A DNA stretch of 39,168 nt from NCBI RefSeq assembly GCF_005405885.1, contig NZ_BJFL01000040.1:1-39168 (forward strand), written 5' to 3'. A program made the position numbers and the translations under genes. Positions 1 through 6,136 of the stretch are shown one piece after another. The stretch is from Gandjariella thermophila. Lineage in GTDB: Bacteria; Actinomycetota; Actinomycetes; Mycobacteriales; Pseudonocardiaceae. Below the pieces are notes generated by a model that ran no database searches, was not told the DNA's origin, and worked only from the letters and a program-made list of their open reading frames with translations. The number at the start of each line of letters is the position of its first letter. Position 1 is the first letter of the stretch.

Positions 1-106
1 CAAGAACTGGAAGATACTTGCCACCGGCTTTCGAGGGCGCCTCGCCGAGCTTCCGAATGTCATCCGAATCGTCACCGCACTGGAGTTCTACCGACTTGGC
101 TGGTAA
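1..106 (+). CDS. Transposase, C-terminal fragment (partial at window edge)
   Basis: Only the last 34 codons are inside the window, reading from base 2 to a TAA at 104-106. The tail ends in TALEFYRLGW, and the preceding residues include GRLAELPNVIRIV. I recognise this as the C-terminal end typical of DDE transposases of actinobacterial insertion sequences related to IS5; this rests on recall of the family tail, since the catalytic residues lie outside the window. The element should end shortly after the stop, somewhere in 107-125, because a different protein-like reading frame begins there. Family assignment is moderate; that it is a coding tail is more secure. Confidence 0.55.
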   Translation, partial: KNWKILATGFRGRLAELPNVIRIVTALEFYRLGW

Positions 107-168
107 GGGCTCTGAATAACGCTCTGATACTTGATTCCGGTTGGGCGTGGGCAGCGACGGCGGTCTTC

Positions 169-570
169 GTGGGTTGGTTGGTGAGCACGAATATGCGACC
201 GGCGGCAGGGACATTGGCGGGCGCGCTCATGGGTTGTGTCGCACTTCTTGTCGCCACGTTCACCTTTTACGGCATCAACTTGTTGCTCAAAGGGTCCTTC
301 TGGTGGGGTCAGGTGTACTTCTGGTGGGCGCGGAGCCTGGCGTTGGGAGCGCCCCTCGGCGCGGTAGGGGCCACCATTCGGCGACCTGGACTGGGTGGGG
401 TTCTCGCGGCCCTGGTCGTTCCCGTCGGTGCCGCTCTCAATGTGATTGTCTTGCCCCCGCCGGCAGATAGCCTTATGGCGAAGCCTGTTCTGCTGACTGT
501 TTGGGGTGCCGCGACGACGGCCGCAGTTCTCATCGTGGCGCGTGCCATTCGTGCCCGGCGGTCACGGTGA
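169..570 (+). CDS. Small membrane protein, possibly 5'-truncated by the adjacent IS
   Basis: The 133-residue reading frame is strongly hydrophobic, with about four membrane-spanning stretches (roughly residues 13-38, 50-66, 75-95 and 106-124) and a basic tail ending RRSR. It resembles small actinobacterial integral membrane proteins of the DUF6518 type, but this is recall and function is unknown. The GTG at 169 has no convincing ribosome binding site. The frame stays open upstream into the IS end, and the residues there (ILDSGWAWAATAVF) look like real membrane-protein sequence. I infer that the insertion sequence at the left edge removed the true start, so the gene may be a remnant. It does not overlap the leftward operon that ends at 600. 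Confidence 0.5.
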   Translation: MGWLVSTNMRPAAGTLAGALMGCVALLVATFTFYGINLLLKGSFWWGQVYFWWARSLALGAPLGAVGATIRRPGLGGVLAALVVPVGAALNVIVLPPPADSLMAKPVLLTVWGAATTAAVLIVARAIRARRSR

Positions 571-599
571 TGGCGACTCGGCGTGGCGCAGGCCCGAGG

Positions 600-959
600 T
601 CACGACGATGCAGGGGTGTCATGCCTAGACCCCGAGTCCGGTGTGCTCTGTGCGCCGGCCTGGGTGCACACCGGGCAGCGGCGCCACTGCGTCCAGAGAT
701 GCGCGATGTCGGGGCGAGAGACGCACGGCGAGTAGCAGGGTGGGGCGGCGTAGTAGGCCGGACCGATGGGGGAGTAGTGCCAGCGGGCGCCCGGCGGAAT
801 CCAGTGCTGGAGCGGGCGGAACAGTCCGGGCATCCACCGACCGGTCCCGGGTCCGGGAGCAGCGGCGGCCGTCATTCGCGCACCGTTCGGGGGTAGTGCG
901 GGTACTGTCCCGGCGAACCGCTGGTTCGCCGACGTGAGCACGTGGCCGCTCGTTGTCAT
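600..959 (-). CDS. Hypothetical Cys/Trp-rich protein, last gene of small operon
   Basis: A 119-residue protein of unknown function. Its ATG overlaps the stop of the upstream gene in an ATGA arrangement (956-959), the main reason for choosing this start; a second Met at residue 29 is possible. The first half is low-complexity. The second half is rich in aromatic residues and carries cysteines in PCYSPC and a CPVC pair, which could bind zinc. It is the fourth gene of a tightly overlapped leftward set (1472 to 600) divergent from an XRE-DUF5753 regulator. No database family is recognised. Coupling to the upstream gene supports translation, but the coding assignment is moderate because several other frames here are also open. 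Confidence 0.5.
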   Translation of the reverse strand: MTTSGHVLTSANQRFAGTVPALPPNGARMTAAAAPGPGTGRWMPGLFRPLQHWIPPGARWHYSPIGPAYYAAPPCYSPCVSRPDIAHLWTQWRRCPVCTQAGAQSTPDSGSRHDTPASS

Positions 960-1171
960 GGCTGGACCTGTTCGTCGAGGAGTCGGTGGGCCGCCGCGTG
1001 ACAGTCCAGGCAGGTGTCCCAGAACCGGGCATAGAGATCGGTGGACGCGGGAAGCGTTTCGCCGCACAAGGTGTGGACGGGCATTCCGTCGGAGAAGCCG
1101 TCCGGTGGTCGCGGGTCCTGCGTGGCGTGCCTGGCGTTCCCCGCCGGCACCCAATGGAAGGGGTACGCCAT
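956..1171 (-). CDS. Small zinc-finger-like protein (71 aa)
   Basis: Begins with MAYPFHWVPAGNARHA and contains one Cys in TLCGE and a C-terminal TCLDCHAAAH cluster, giving three Cys and nearby His that could hold a metal. The pattern (WVP, RHA, DGMPV.TLCG, TC..C..AAH) matches short actinobacterial proteins usually annotated only as zinc finger protein, often found beside XRE-DUF5753/DUF397 regulators; that is family recall. The start at 1171 lies 5 bases after the stop of the upstream gene. The stop overlaps the start of the next gene by ATGA. A longer in-frame extension exists, but its composition (Arg/Pro-rich) is that of a shadow frame. No enzymatic role is suggested. Confidence 0.7.
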   Translation of the reverse strand: MAYPFHWVPAGNARHATQDPRPPDGFSDGMPVHTLCGETLPASTDLYARFWDTCLDCHAAAHRLLDEQVQP

Positions 1172-1176
1172 CGTCG

Positions 1177-1389
1177 TTACCCCGTGATCTCGGGCCGCTG
1201 TGCCGGTTTGGGTTCGGCCGGCAGCGGGAGACGTTGCCGGATGGCGTGCGCGAGCTGCTCCATGGCCTCGGCGAGCTTGACGTGGTCGTCGACGCTGTAG
1301 GCGTCGCGTGGGATGTCGAGCGCGGCCTCGTCCATCCACCACTGCACCTGCCGCATGTACAGGAGCAGGATGCGGTCCTCGGGCGTCAT
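1177..1389 (-). CDS. Hypothetical protein, 70 aa
   Basis: The protein starts MTPEDRILLLYMRQVQWWMD and looks largely helical, with a charged tail rich in Pro. Its ATG at 1389 overlaps the stop of the 28-codon leader ORF (ATGA, 1386-1389), and its stop is followed after 5 bases by the zinc-finger-like gene. An in-frame extension upstream is Arg/Ser-rich and lacks protein character, so the internal ATG is preferred. Short proteins of this type commonly accompany the Cys-rich partner in actinobacteria, but I know no function. Expression probably depends on the promoter upstream of 1472. Confidence 0.65.
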   Translation of the reverse strand: MTPEDRILLLYMRQVQWWMDEAALDIPRDAYSVDDHVKLAEAMEQLAHAIRQRLPLPAEPKPAQRPEITG

Positions 1390-1472
1390 GGCCGCGCCGC
1401 CGGGTGCCGTCGCCGAGCGAGTGTGGCCGTGGTGTCGAGATGCAGCACTGCCAACATGTTCCGAGCTGTCAT
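1386..1472 (-). CDS. 28-aa leader-type small ORF with strong Shine-Dalgarno
   Basis: The peptide begins MTARNMLAVLHLDTTATLAR. It is preceded by AAGGAGGGGGAC directly before the ATG at 1472, the best ribosome binding site in this operon. Its stop overlaps the next start as ATGA (1386-1389), so the downstream genes are likely coupled to its translation. It is below the usual length cut-off for gene finders. It may be a true small protein or a leader peptide that couples ribosomes into the operon. The sequence has no recognisable domain. Confidence 0.5.
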   Translation of the reverse strand: MTARNMLAVLHLDTTATLARRRHPAARP

Positions 1473-1592
1473 GTCCCCCTCCTTGGCGCTGGTGATCTGT
1501 GCGGCTTCGAGCCGCTACGTCAGCAGATTGGGTGCTTGCGCAGCGGAAGGGCCAGTGCTCTGATCGGGCTAATCGTGTCCCCAATCGGACGT

Positions 1593-1598
1593 TAGGAT
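1593..1598 (+). promoter_or_regulatory. Putative -10 box of a leaderless promoter for the XRE gene
   Basis: TAGGAT fits the actinobacterial TANNNT -10 motif and is followed by exactly 7 bases before the ATG at 1606. This is the spacing expected when transcription starts at the A of the start codon. No good -35 is visible at the usual distance. The same bases could be read as an AGGA ribosome binding site, so the call is tentative. Confidence 0.35.
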
Positions 1599-1605
1599 GT
1601 GCTAC

Positions 1606-2460
1606 ATGGGTGCAAGCACTCGATCGCCCCGAGCGAGGGCGTTGTGCGCTGCCCTGCGGGAGGCCCGACAAGCCAGCGGAATCGGCGTCCGCGAACTCGG
1701 CCGCTTATTGGGAATCTCGGACGCGAACATTTCCCTGTGGGAGAACTGCCACCGCATACCGAACGTCGAGACGGTGGCGATGATCCTCACCGCCGTGCGC
1801 GTCTCTCCGGAGGAACGAGAACGAATCCTCGACCTTGCCCGCAACGTACGCGAGCCCAACTGGCTGACGGTCGGCATCGAGGGAATCCCGCAGCAACTGG
1901 CCGGTGTTGTCGAATGCGAGCGTGCGGCGACCTCGATTGTCGAGTGGATACCGATGGGCATCCCCGGCTTGTTGCAGACCTCGGACTACACGAGGACCAT
2001 CAAGGAGAGCAGCGGGCTGCCCCAGGAGGACATCGAGCTTCGCGTGATGATCAGTGCCGGCCGCCGTGACGTCATCACCCGCGTGAACAACCCGGTGCAG
2101 TTCGAGGCGCTGATCGACGAGGCCGGCTTGCGCGAGCAGATCGGCTCGCCCGCCATCATGGTGGACCAACTCCGGCACCTGAACGCGATGGGGGAACGTC
2201 CGAACGTCGTGATCCGCGTCGTGCCACGCGGTGTCGGCTGGCATCCCGGCTGGGTTGGTCCGTTCATCCTCTTCGAGTTCCCGGATTCCTCCCCGGTGGT
2301 TTATTTCGAGCACTACAGCTCCGGCGCGTTCGTGCCCACCGAGCACGACGTGGCAGCGTACAAGAAAGCGATCAACAGGCTACGGGGCATCGCAAGGAGT
2401 CCGGAAGAATCCTCGGCACTCATCGCCGAGATCGCTCACCAAATGGAGGCGGCGCCATGA
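1606..2460 (+). CDS. XRE-family regulator with DUF5753 domain (WhiJ/AbaA-like)
   Basis: A 284-residue protein with an N-terminal helix-turn-helix (about residues 10-65; the recognition region reads GVRELGRLLGISDANISLWE) and a C-terminal DUF5753 domain (about 95-275; IPGLLQTSDYTR, FILFEFPD and VVYFEH are typical). The length fits the family. Such regulators, exemplified by WhiJ and the abaA locus of Streptomyces coelicolor, act in development and antibiotic control and pair with DUF397 proteins, as here. The ATG at 1606 (MGASTRSPRARAL) matches the family start better than the ATG at 1597. The stop overlaps the DUF397 start by ATGA. The gene is divergent from the small-gene operon and may regulate the shared 133-bp intergenic region; that is inference. 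Confidence 0.92.
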   Translation: MGASTRSPRARALCAALREARQASGIGVRELGRLLGISDANISLWENCHRIPNVETVAMILTAVRVSPEERERILDLARNVREPNWLTVGIEGIPQQLAGVVECERAATSIVEWIPMGIPGLLQTSDYTRTIKESSGLPQEDIELRVMISAGRRDVITRVNNPVQFEALIDEAGLREQIGSPAIMVDQLRHLNAMGERPNVVIRVVPRGVGWHPGWVGPFILFEFPDSSPVVYFEHYSSGAFVPTEHDVAAYKKAINRLRGIARSPEESSALIAEIAHQMEAAP

Positions 2461-2630
2461 ACGAGCAACGCTGGCGAAAATCCACACGGAGCCAGAACGA
2501 GGGGGCTTGCATCGAGCTGTCCGCGACGCTCGATCGCATCAGGGACTCGAAGAACCTGACCGGCCCCACACTCCGAGTCGACGTCGCCGAGTTCGTACGC
2601 GCCGTGAAGCTGGGCTTGTTCGACCGTTGA
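2457..2630 (+). CDS. DUF397 protein, partner of the XRE regulator
   Basis: A 57-residue protein starting MNEQRWRKSTRSQNEGACIE and ending in VDVAEFVRAVKLGLFDR. This is the standard DUF397 pattern: an early W.KS.RS segment, a conserved acidic Cys region, RDSKN, then a terminal F...VK. The family is thought to work as the partner, probably antagonist, of XRE-DUF5753 regulators; the biochemical mode is not settled. Its ATG overlaps the upstream stop by ATGA, indicating translational coupling and equal expression of the pair. It is followed within 8 bases by a strong hairpin. Confidence 0.88.
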   Translation: MNEQRWRKSTRSQNEGACIELSATLDRIRDSKNLTGPTLRVDVAEFVRAVKLGLFDR

Positions 2631-2637
2631 CCCTGTG

Positions 2638-2672
2638 GCTGGCTCCCCGGTGCTTCAGTCCGGGGAGCCAGC
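2638..2672 (+). terminator. Strong hairpin after the XRE-DUF397 pair
   Basis: A perfect 13-bp stem (2638-2650 with 2660-2672; one arm reads GCTGGCTCCCCGG) closes a 9-base loop. There is no T-run after it, which is common for actinobacterial terminators. Its position 8 bases after the DUF397 stop supports termination of the regulator operon. Confidence 0.65.
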
Positions 2673-2682
2673 GGGCCATGAC

Positions 2683-2782
2683 CTCGACGTCCTCCGGAAC
2701 TCGAAGAACCCGACCGGCCCCACCCTCACAGTCCACGTGGCCGAGTTCGTGCGCGCCGTCAAGCTGGGCCGTCGACCGCTGA
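2683..2782 (+). pseudogene. Remnant of a second DUF397 gene
   Basis: The translated stretch LDVLRNSKNPTGPTLTVHVA followed by EFVRAVKLGRR closely parallels the C-terminal half of the intact DUF397 protein just upstream (RDSKNLTGPTLRVDVAEFVRAVKLG). The first half is absent, its place taken by the terminator hairpin. Compared with the intact copy, two bases are lost near 2770, so the frame no longer reaches the family ending at the expected stop. It is best read as a degenerate tandem copy, from duplication or partial deletion. Confidence 0.7.
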
Positions 2783-2843
2783 CCACGCGGCGGTACTCCC
2801 GCTCGCGCGTGACATTGCCGTATAGGCCGGCAGGAAGGGAATC

Positions 2844-3194
2844 ATGCTCAATGATGAGGACCCGCTGTGGGAACGGCACAGCGGACGTGAGGGGCACAGC
2901 GAGCCACCCGAGTGGGATCCGCGCACGGACCTCGCGCTGGCGGAGACCTACTACCGGTCCGTGGACGGGAAGGGCAAGGTCTTCCTCGACCTGCTCATCG
3001 ACCGCCCCGGCAGGCAACTCAGCGTGGACGAGCTGTGCCAACTCGCCCCGGACACCTTCACGGGTGCCAGTTCGGTCGCGGGCGCGCTCAGCGGCATCCA
3101 CCGAGCGCACCGGGCAAGCGGACGCCGTTACCCGTGGAGACCTTCCTCGGTGTGGTGCAGGGAAAGCTCGGACTCGACCACGACCGCGTGCTGA
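2844..3194 (+). pseudogene. DUF6416-like protein, 3' end replaced
   Basis: Starts with ATG at 2844 behind a good ribosome binding site (GGAAGGGAATC). The first 95 residues look intact: a variable acidic start, then LALAETYYRSVDGKGKVFLD, LLIDRPGRQLSVDELCQLAP and ALSGIHRAHRASGRRYP. This matches the DUF6416 pattern by recall; function is unknown. After RRYP (about 3122) the frame reads random Trp/Arg/Ser-rich sequence to a stop at 3194. From the same point a different frame reads a GmrSD-like protein. A deletion therefore seems to have joined the DUF6416 gene to the middle of the next gene, removing its last codons. Confidence 0.6.
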
Positions 3195-4125
3195 TGGGCC
3201 GCTACGCCATCCCCGTGGTGAGCCGCTACCTCCACCTCAACGGCGGCGCGTTCCGGGACGCGCTCGACCGTGACCGCACGCTGTACTGGTACGTGCACGC
3301 CGCCCTGTGGGGTCGGTTCGCCGGGTCCACCGAGACCGTGCTCGCCCAGGACTACGAGACGGCGGCGCGTGGCGGCATCGACGGCCTGATCAGGTCCCTG
3401 GAGCGCTGGCGCGGCGGCAGCCTGACCGTGCGGAAGAGGACTTCGACGTCGCCACCCGAGGCGCCCGCTTCTACCCGCTGCTCTACCTGCTCACCAGGGT
3501 GTGGAACGCGATGGACCTGGGCACCGGCCTGCCGCTGCACAACAACATGCTGGGCCCGCTGGCCACCCTGCAGGTGCATCACATCTTCCCGAAGGCCGTG
3601 CTCAACGCGCACGGCTACGGCCGCGGCGAGGTCAACGCCGTGGCCAACTTCTGCTTCCTCACCCAGAACACCAACCTGGCCATCGGCAAGAAGAACCCGC
3701 AGGACTACCTGGCCGAGGTGCAGGCCAAGTACCCGGGTGCGCTGGAGTCCCAGTGGATCCCGACCGACCCGGACCTGTGGACGCCGGAGCGGTACCCCGA
3801 CTTCCTGGCCGCCCGGCGCAGGCTGCTGGCCGACGCGGCGAACATCGACCAGCTTGTCGAGTGGGGATGCGTCGAACCGCTGATCGACAGCGAGATCGCC
3901 GACCCGGAGACCGGAGCCGTGCTCGCCGTGGCGGAGGCGTTCTGGCCGGACGGGCTGCAGCCAGGTCAGGGTGCCCCGGTCGTCCTCGAACTGGACGAGG
4001 ATGCCGCCAACCTGGCCCGTCTGGAGGAACTGGGCTTCGAGGTATATACCTCGGTGTCCGCTCTGCGCGGCCGGGTGCGCCGGCGCAACGAGGAGGCCGC
4101 GCTGGTCACCGTGCCCGACGCGTGA
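3123..4125 (+). pseudogene. GmrSD-type (DUF262/DUF1524) endonuclease, 5' deleted and frameshifted
   Basis: Two frames must be joined. From 3123 one frame reads VETFLGVVQGKLGLDHDRVL and YAIPVVSRYLHLNGG to about 3430. From there a second frame reads EDFDVATRGARFYPLLYLLT, then LQVHHIFPKAVL with downstream NAVANFCFLTQNTNLAIGKK. HHIFPK followed by spaced Asn and Lys is the His-Me (DUF1524) nuclease signature of the GmrSD family, which cuts modified or foreign DNA. The N-terminal DUF262 domain, about 300 residues, is missing and replaced by the DUF6416 stub. The last part could be translated from an internal start, keeping the nuclease domain, but a functional protein is unlikely. It forms a defence island with the type I system downstream. 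Confidence 0.75.
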
Positions 4126-4204
4126 CGGCGGGAGACCACCGATCGGGCGTCGGGGTCGGGTCGTAACCTGCTGGGACGGCCGAGACAGACAAGGACGGGA
4201 CGGA

Positions 4205-6136
4205 GTGCGCAAGTTAACGTTGCCGCAGTTGGAGCGGCACCTGTTCGCCGCGGCGGACATCCTCCGCGGCAAGATGGATGCCTCGGAGTTCAAGGAGTAC
4301 ATCTTCGGGATGCTGTTCCTGAAGCGTGCTTCGGACGAGTTCGAGGTCGCCCACGCTCGGGTGGTCGAGCAGCTCGTCGCGGAGGGCATGGAGCCGCACC
4401 GGGCGAAGCTGCGCGCGGACTCGCCGCACTACTACGAGAAGACCTTCTTCGTGCCGCCCACCGCCCGCTGGGACTACCTTCGGGACGACATCCACCACAA
4501 CGTCGGCGACGAGCTGAACAAGGCGCTGGCCGCGCTGGAGGAGAAGAACTCGGCGCTGGACGGCGTGTTCCACCACATCAACTTCGCCGCCACGATCGGC
4601 AACCGCACCCGGCTGACCGACAAGCAGTTGCGCGACCTCATCCGGCACTTCTCCAAGTACCGGCTGCGCAACGAGGACTTCGAGTTCCCCGACCTGCTCG
4701 GTGCCGCATACGAGTACCTGATCGGCGAGTTCGCCGACTCGGCGGGGAAGAAGGGCGGCGAGTTCTACACGCCGCGCTCGGTGGTGCGGATGATGGTGCG
4801 GCTGGTGGAGCCGAAGGAGGGCATGGAGATCTACGACCCGTGTGCCGGCTCCGGCGGTATGTTGATCCTCTCCAAGGAGTACGTCGAGGAACACGGCGGC
4901 AACACGCGGAACCTCCGGCTGCACGGGCAGGAATCCAACGGCGGCACCTGGGCCACCTGCCGGCTGAACATGCTGCTGCACGGCATCTACGACGCCGGCA
5001 TCGAACTCGGCGACACGCTGGCCGAGCCGCAGCACGTGCAGGGCGGCGAGCTGAAGAAGTTCGACCGGGTGCTGTCCAATCCGCCGTTCTCACTGAACTA
5101 CAGCCGCGACGGCATGCGGCACGAGCACCGGTTCCGCTGGGGTTGGGCGCCGGAGGGCGGCAAGAAGGCCGACCTGATGTTCGTGCAGCACATGGTTTCG
5201 GTGCTCAAGCACAACGGCATCGCCGCCACGGTCATGCCGCACGGCGTGCTGTTCCGCAGCGGCGCCGAGCGGGACATCCGCGCCAGGATGCTGGACGAGG
5301 ACATCATCGAGGCCGTCATCGGCCTCGCCCCGAACCTCTTCTACGGCACCGGTATTCCGGCGTGCGTGCTGGTGCTGCGGGCGCCGGGAAGCAAGCCGCC
5401 GGAACGCCGGGGCAAGGTGCTGTTCATCAACGCCGACCGCGAGTTCTCGGCCGGGCGAGCGCAGAACCACCTGCTGCCCGAGCACTACGAGAAGATCGTG
5501 GCCGCCTACCACGATTTCGCCGACATTCCCGGCTACGCCAAGGTCGTCACCCGCGAGGAACTCCGGGAGAACGACGACAACCTCAACATTCGCCGCTACG
5601 CCGACAATGCCCCGCCGCCCGAGCCGCACGACGTCCGCGCTCACCTGCACGGTGGCGTGCCCCGCCGCGAGGTCGAAGCCAAGGCCGACCTGTTCGCCGC
5701 CCATGGGTTCACCACCGAGCAGGTGTTCGTGGACCGGGACGAGGACTATTTCGACTTCGCCGACGGCGCGGACAAGTCGCCATTCAAGGATCTCGTTGCC
5801 GCGCACCCAGGTGTGCAGGCCAAAGAGACCGAGCTGCGGTCGGCTTTGGACAAATGGTGGGGCGAGCACTCCCGGCTGCTCGTCCAGTTGCCGGAGACCA
5901 AGAGACTCATGGCCACCCGCCGCGAGCTGCTGGACAGCTTCCTGGACGGATCGCGCAGGCCGTGGCCGCGCTGCGGCGACCGAGGGCGACCAGTCTGGTC
6001 GAGATCAACCGCGAGGTCACCGACCTGTTGCTCACCGGCACACACGTGGACGCCCCGGACGGTGACGACAGCCAGCGCGGCCGGCGCGTCGACTACATCG
6101 ACTGGGACCATCCGGAACGCAACGACTTCGTCGTGA
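4205..6136 (+). CDS. hsdM: Type I restriction-modification DNA methyltransferase subunit HsdM, C-terminally truncated
   Basis: HsdM transfers a methyl group from S-adenosylmethionine to adenine within the HsdMSR complex. The HsdM N-terminal domain occupies about residues 1-135 ([20 protein letters not shown]). The methyltransferase core contains the SAM-binding motif [10 protein letters not shown] (about residue 214) and the catalytic SNPPFS (about residue 291). Start is GTG 4205 with AAGGA upstream. The sequence is good to LLDSFLDG (about 5950). The frame then continues with 60 residues of shadow-like Arg/Thr/Ser-rich sequence to the stop at 6136, while the other frame reads hsdR. The natural C-terminus of roughly 100 residues is therefore lost to a deletion that also removed any hsdS. 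The catalytic core is intact, but without a specificity subunit it is probably inactive. Confidence 0.85.
   Translation: MRKLTLPQLERHLFAAADILRGKMDASEFKEYIFGMLFLKRASDEFEVAHARVVEQLVAEGMEPHRAKLRADSPHYYEKTFFVPPTARWDYLRDDIHHNVGDELNKALAALEEKNSALDGVFHHINFAATIGNRTRLTDKQLRDLIRHFSKYRLRNEDFEFPDLLGAAYEYLIGEFADSAGKKGGEFYTPRSVVRMMVRLVEPKEGMEIYDPCAGSGGMLILSKEYVEEHGGNTRNLRLHGQESNGGTWATCRLNMLLHGIYDAGIELGDTLAEPQHVQGGELKKFDRVLSNPPFSLNYSRDGMRHEHRFRWGWAPEGGKKADLMFVQHMVSVLKHNGIAATVMPHGVLFRSGAERDIRARMLDEDIIEAVIGLAPNLFYGTGIPACVLVLRAPGSKPPERRGKVLFINADREFSAGRAQNHLLPEHYEKIVAAYHDFADIPGYAKVVTREELRENDDNLNIRRYADNAPPPEPHDVRAHLHGGVPRREVEAKADLFAAHGFTTEQVFVDRDEDYFDFADGADKSPFKDLVAAHPGVQAKETELRSALDKWWGEHSRLLVQLPETKRLMATRRELLDSFLDGSRRPWPRCGDRGRPVWSRSTARSPTCCSPAHTWTPRTVTTASAAGASTTSTGTIRNATTSS

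Noticed and set aside
625-1032. 135-residue minus-strand frame over the small-gene operon
   Set aside because: Arg/Pro/Ser-rich composition with no motif; it overlaps the better-supported ATGA-coupled genes.
1705-2346. 213-residue frame antisense to the XRE regulator
   Set aside because: Shadow of a high-GC gene; no ribosome binding site and no domain.
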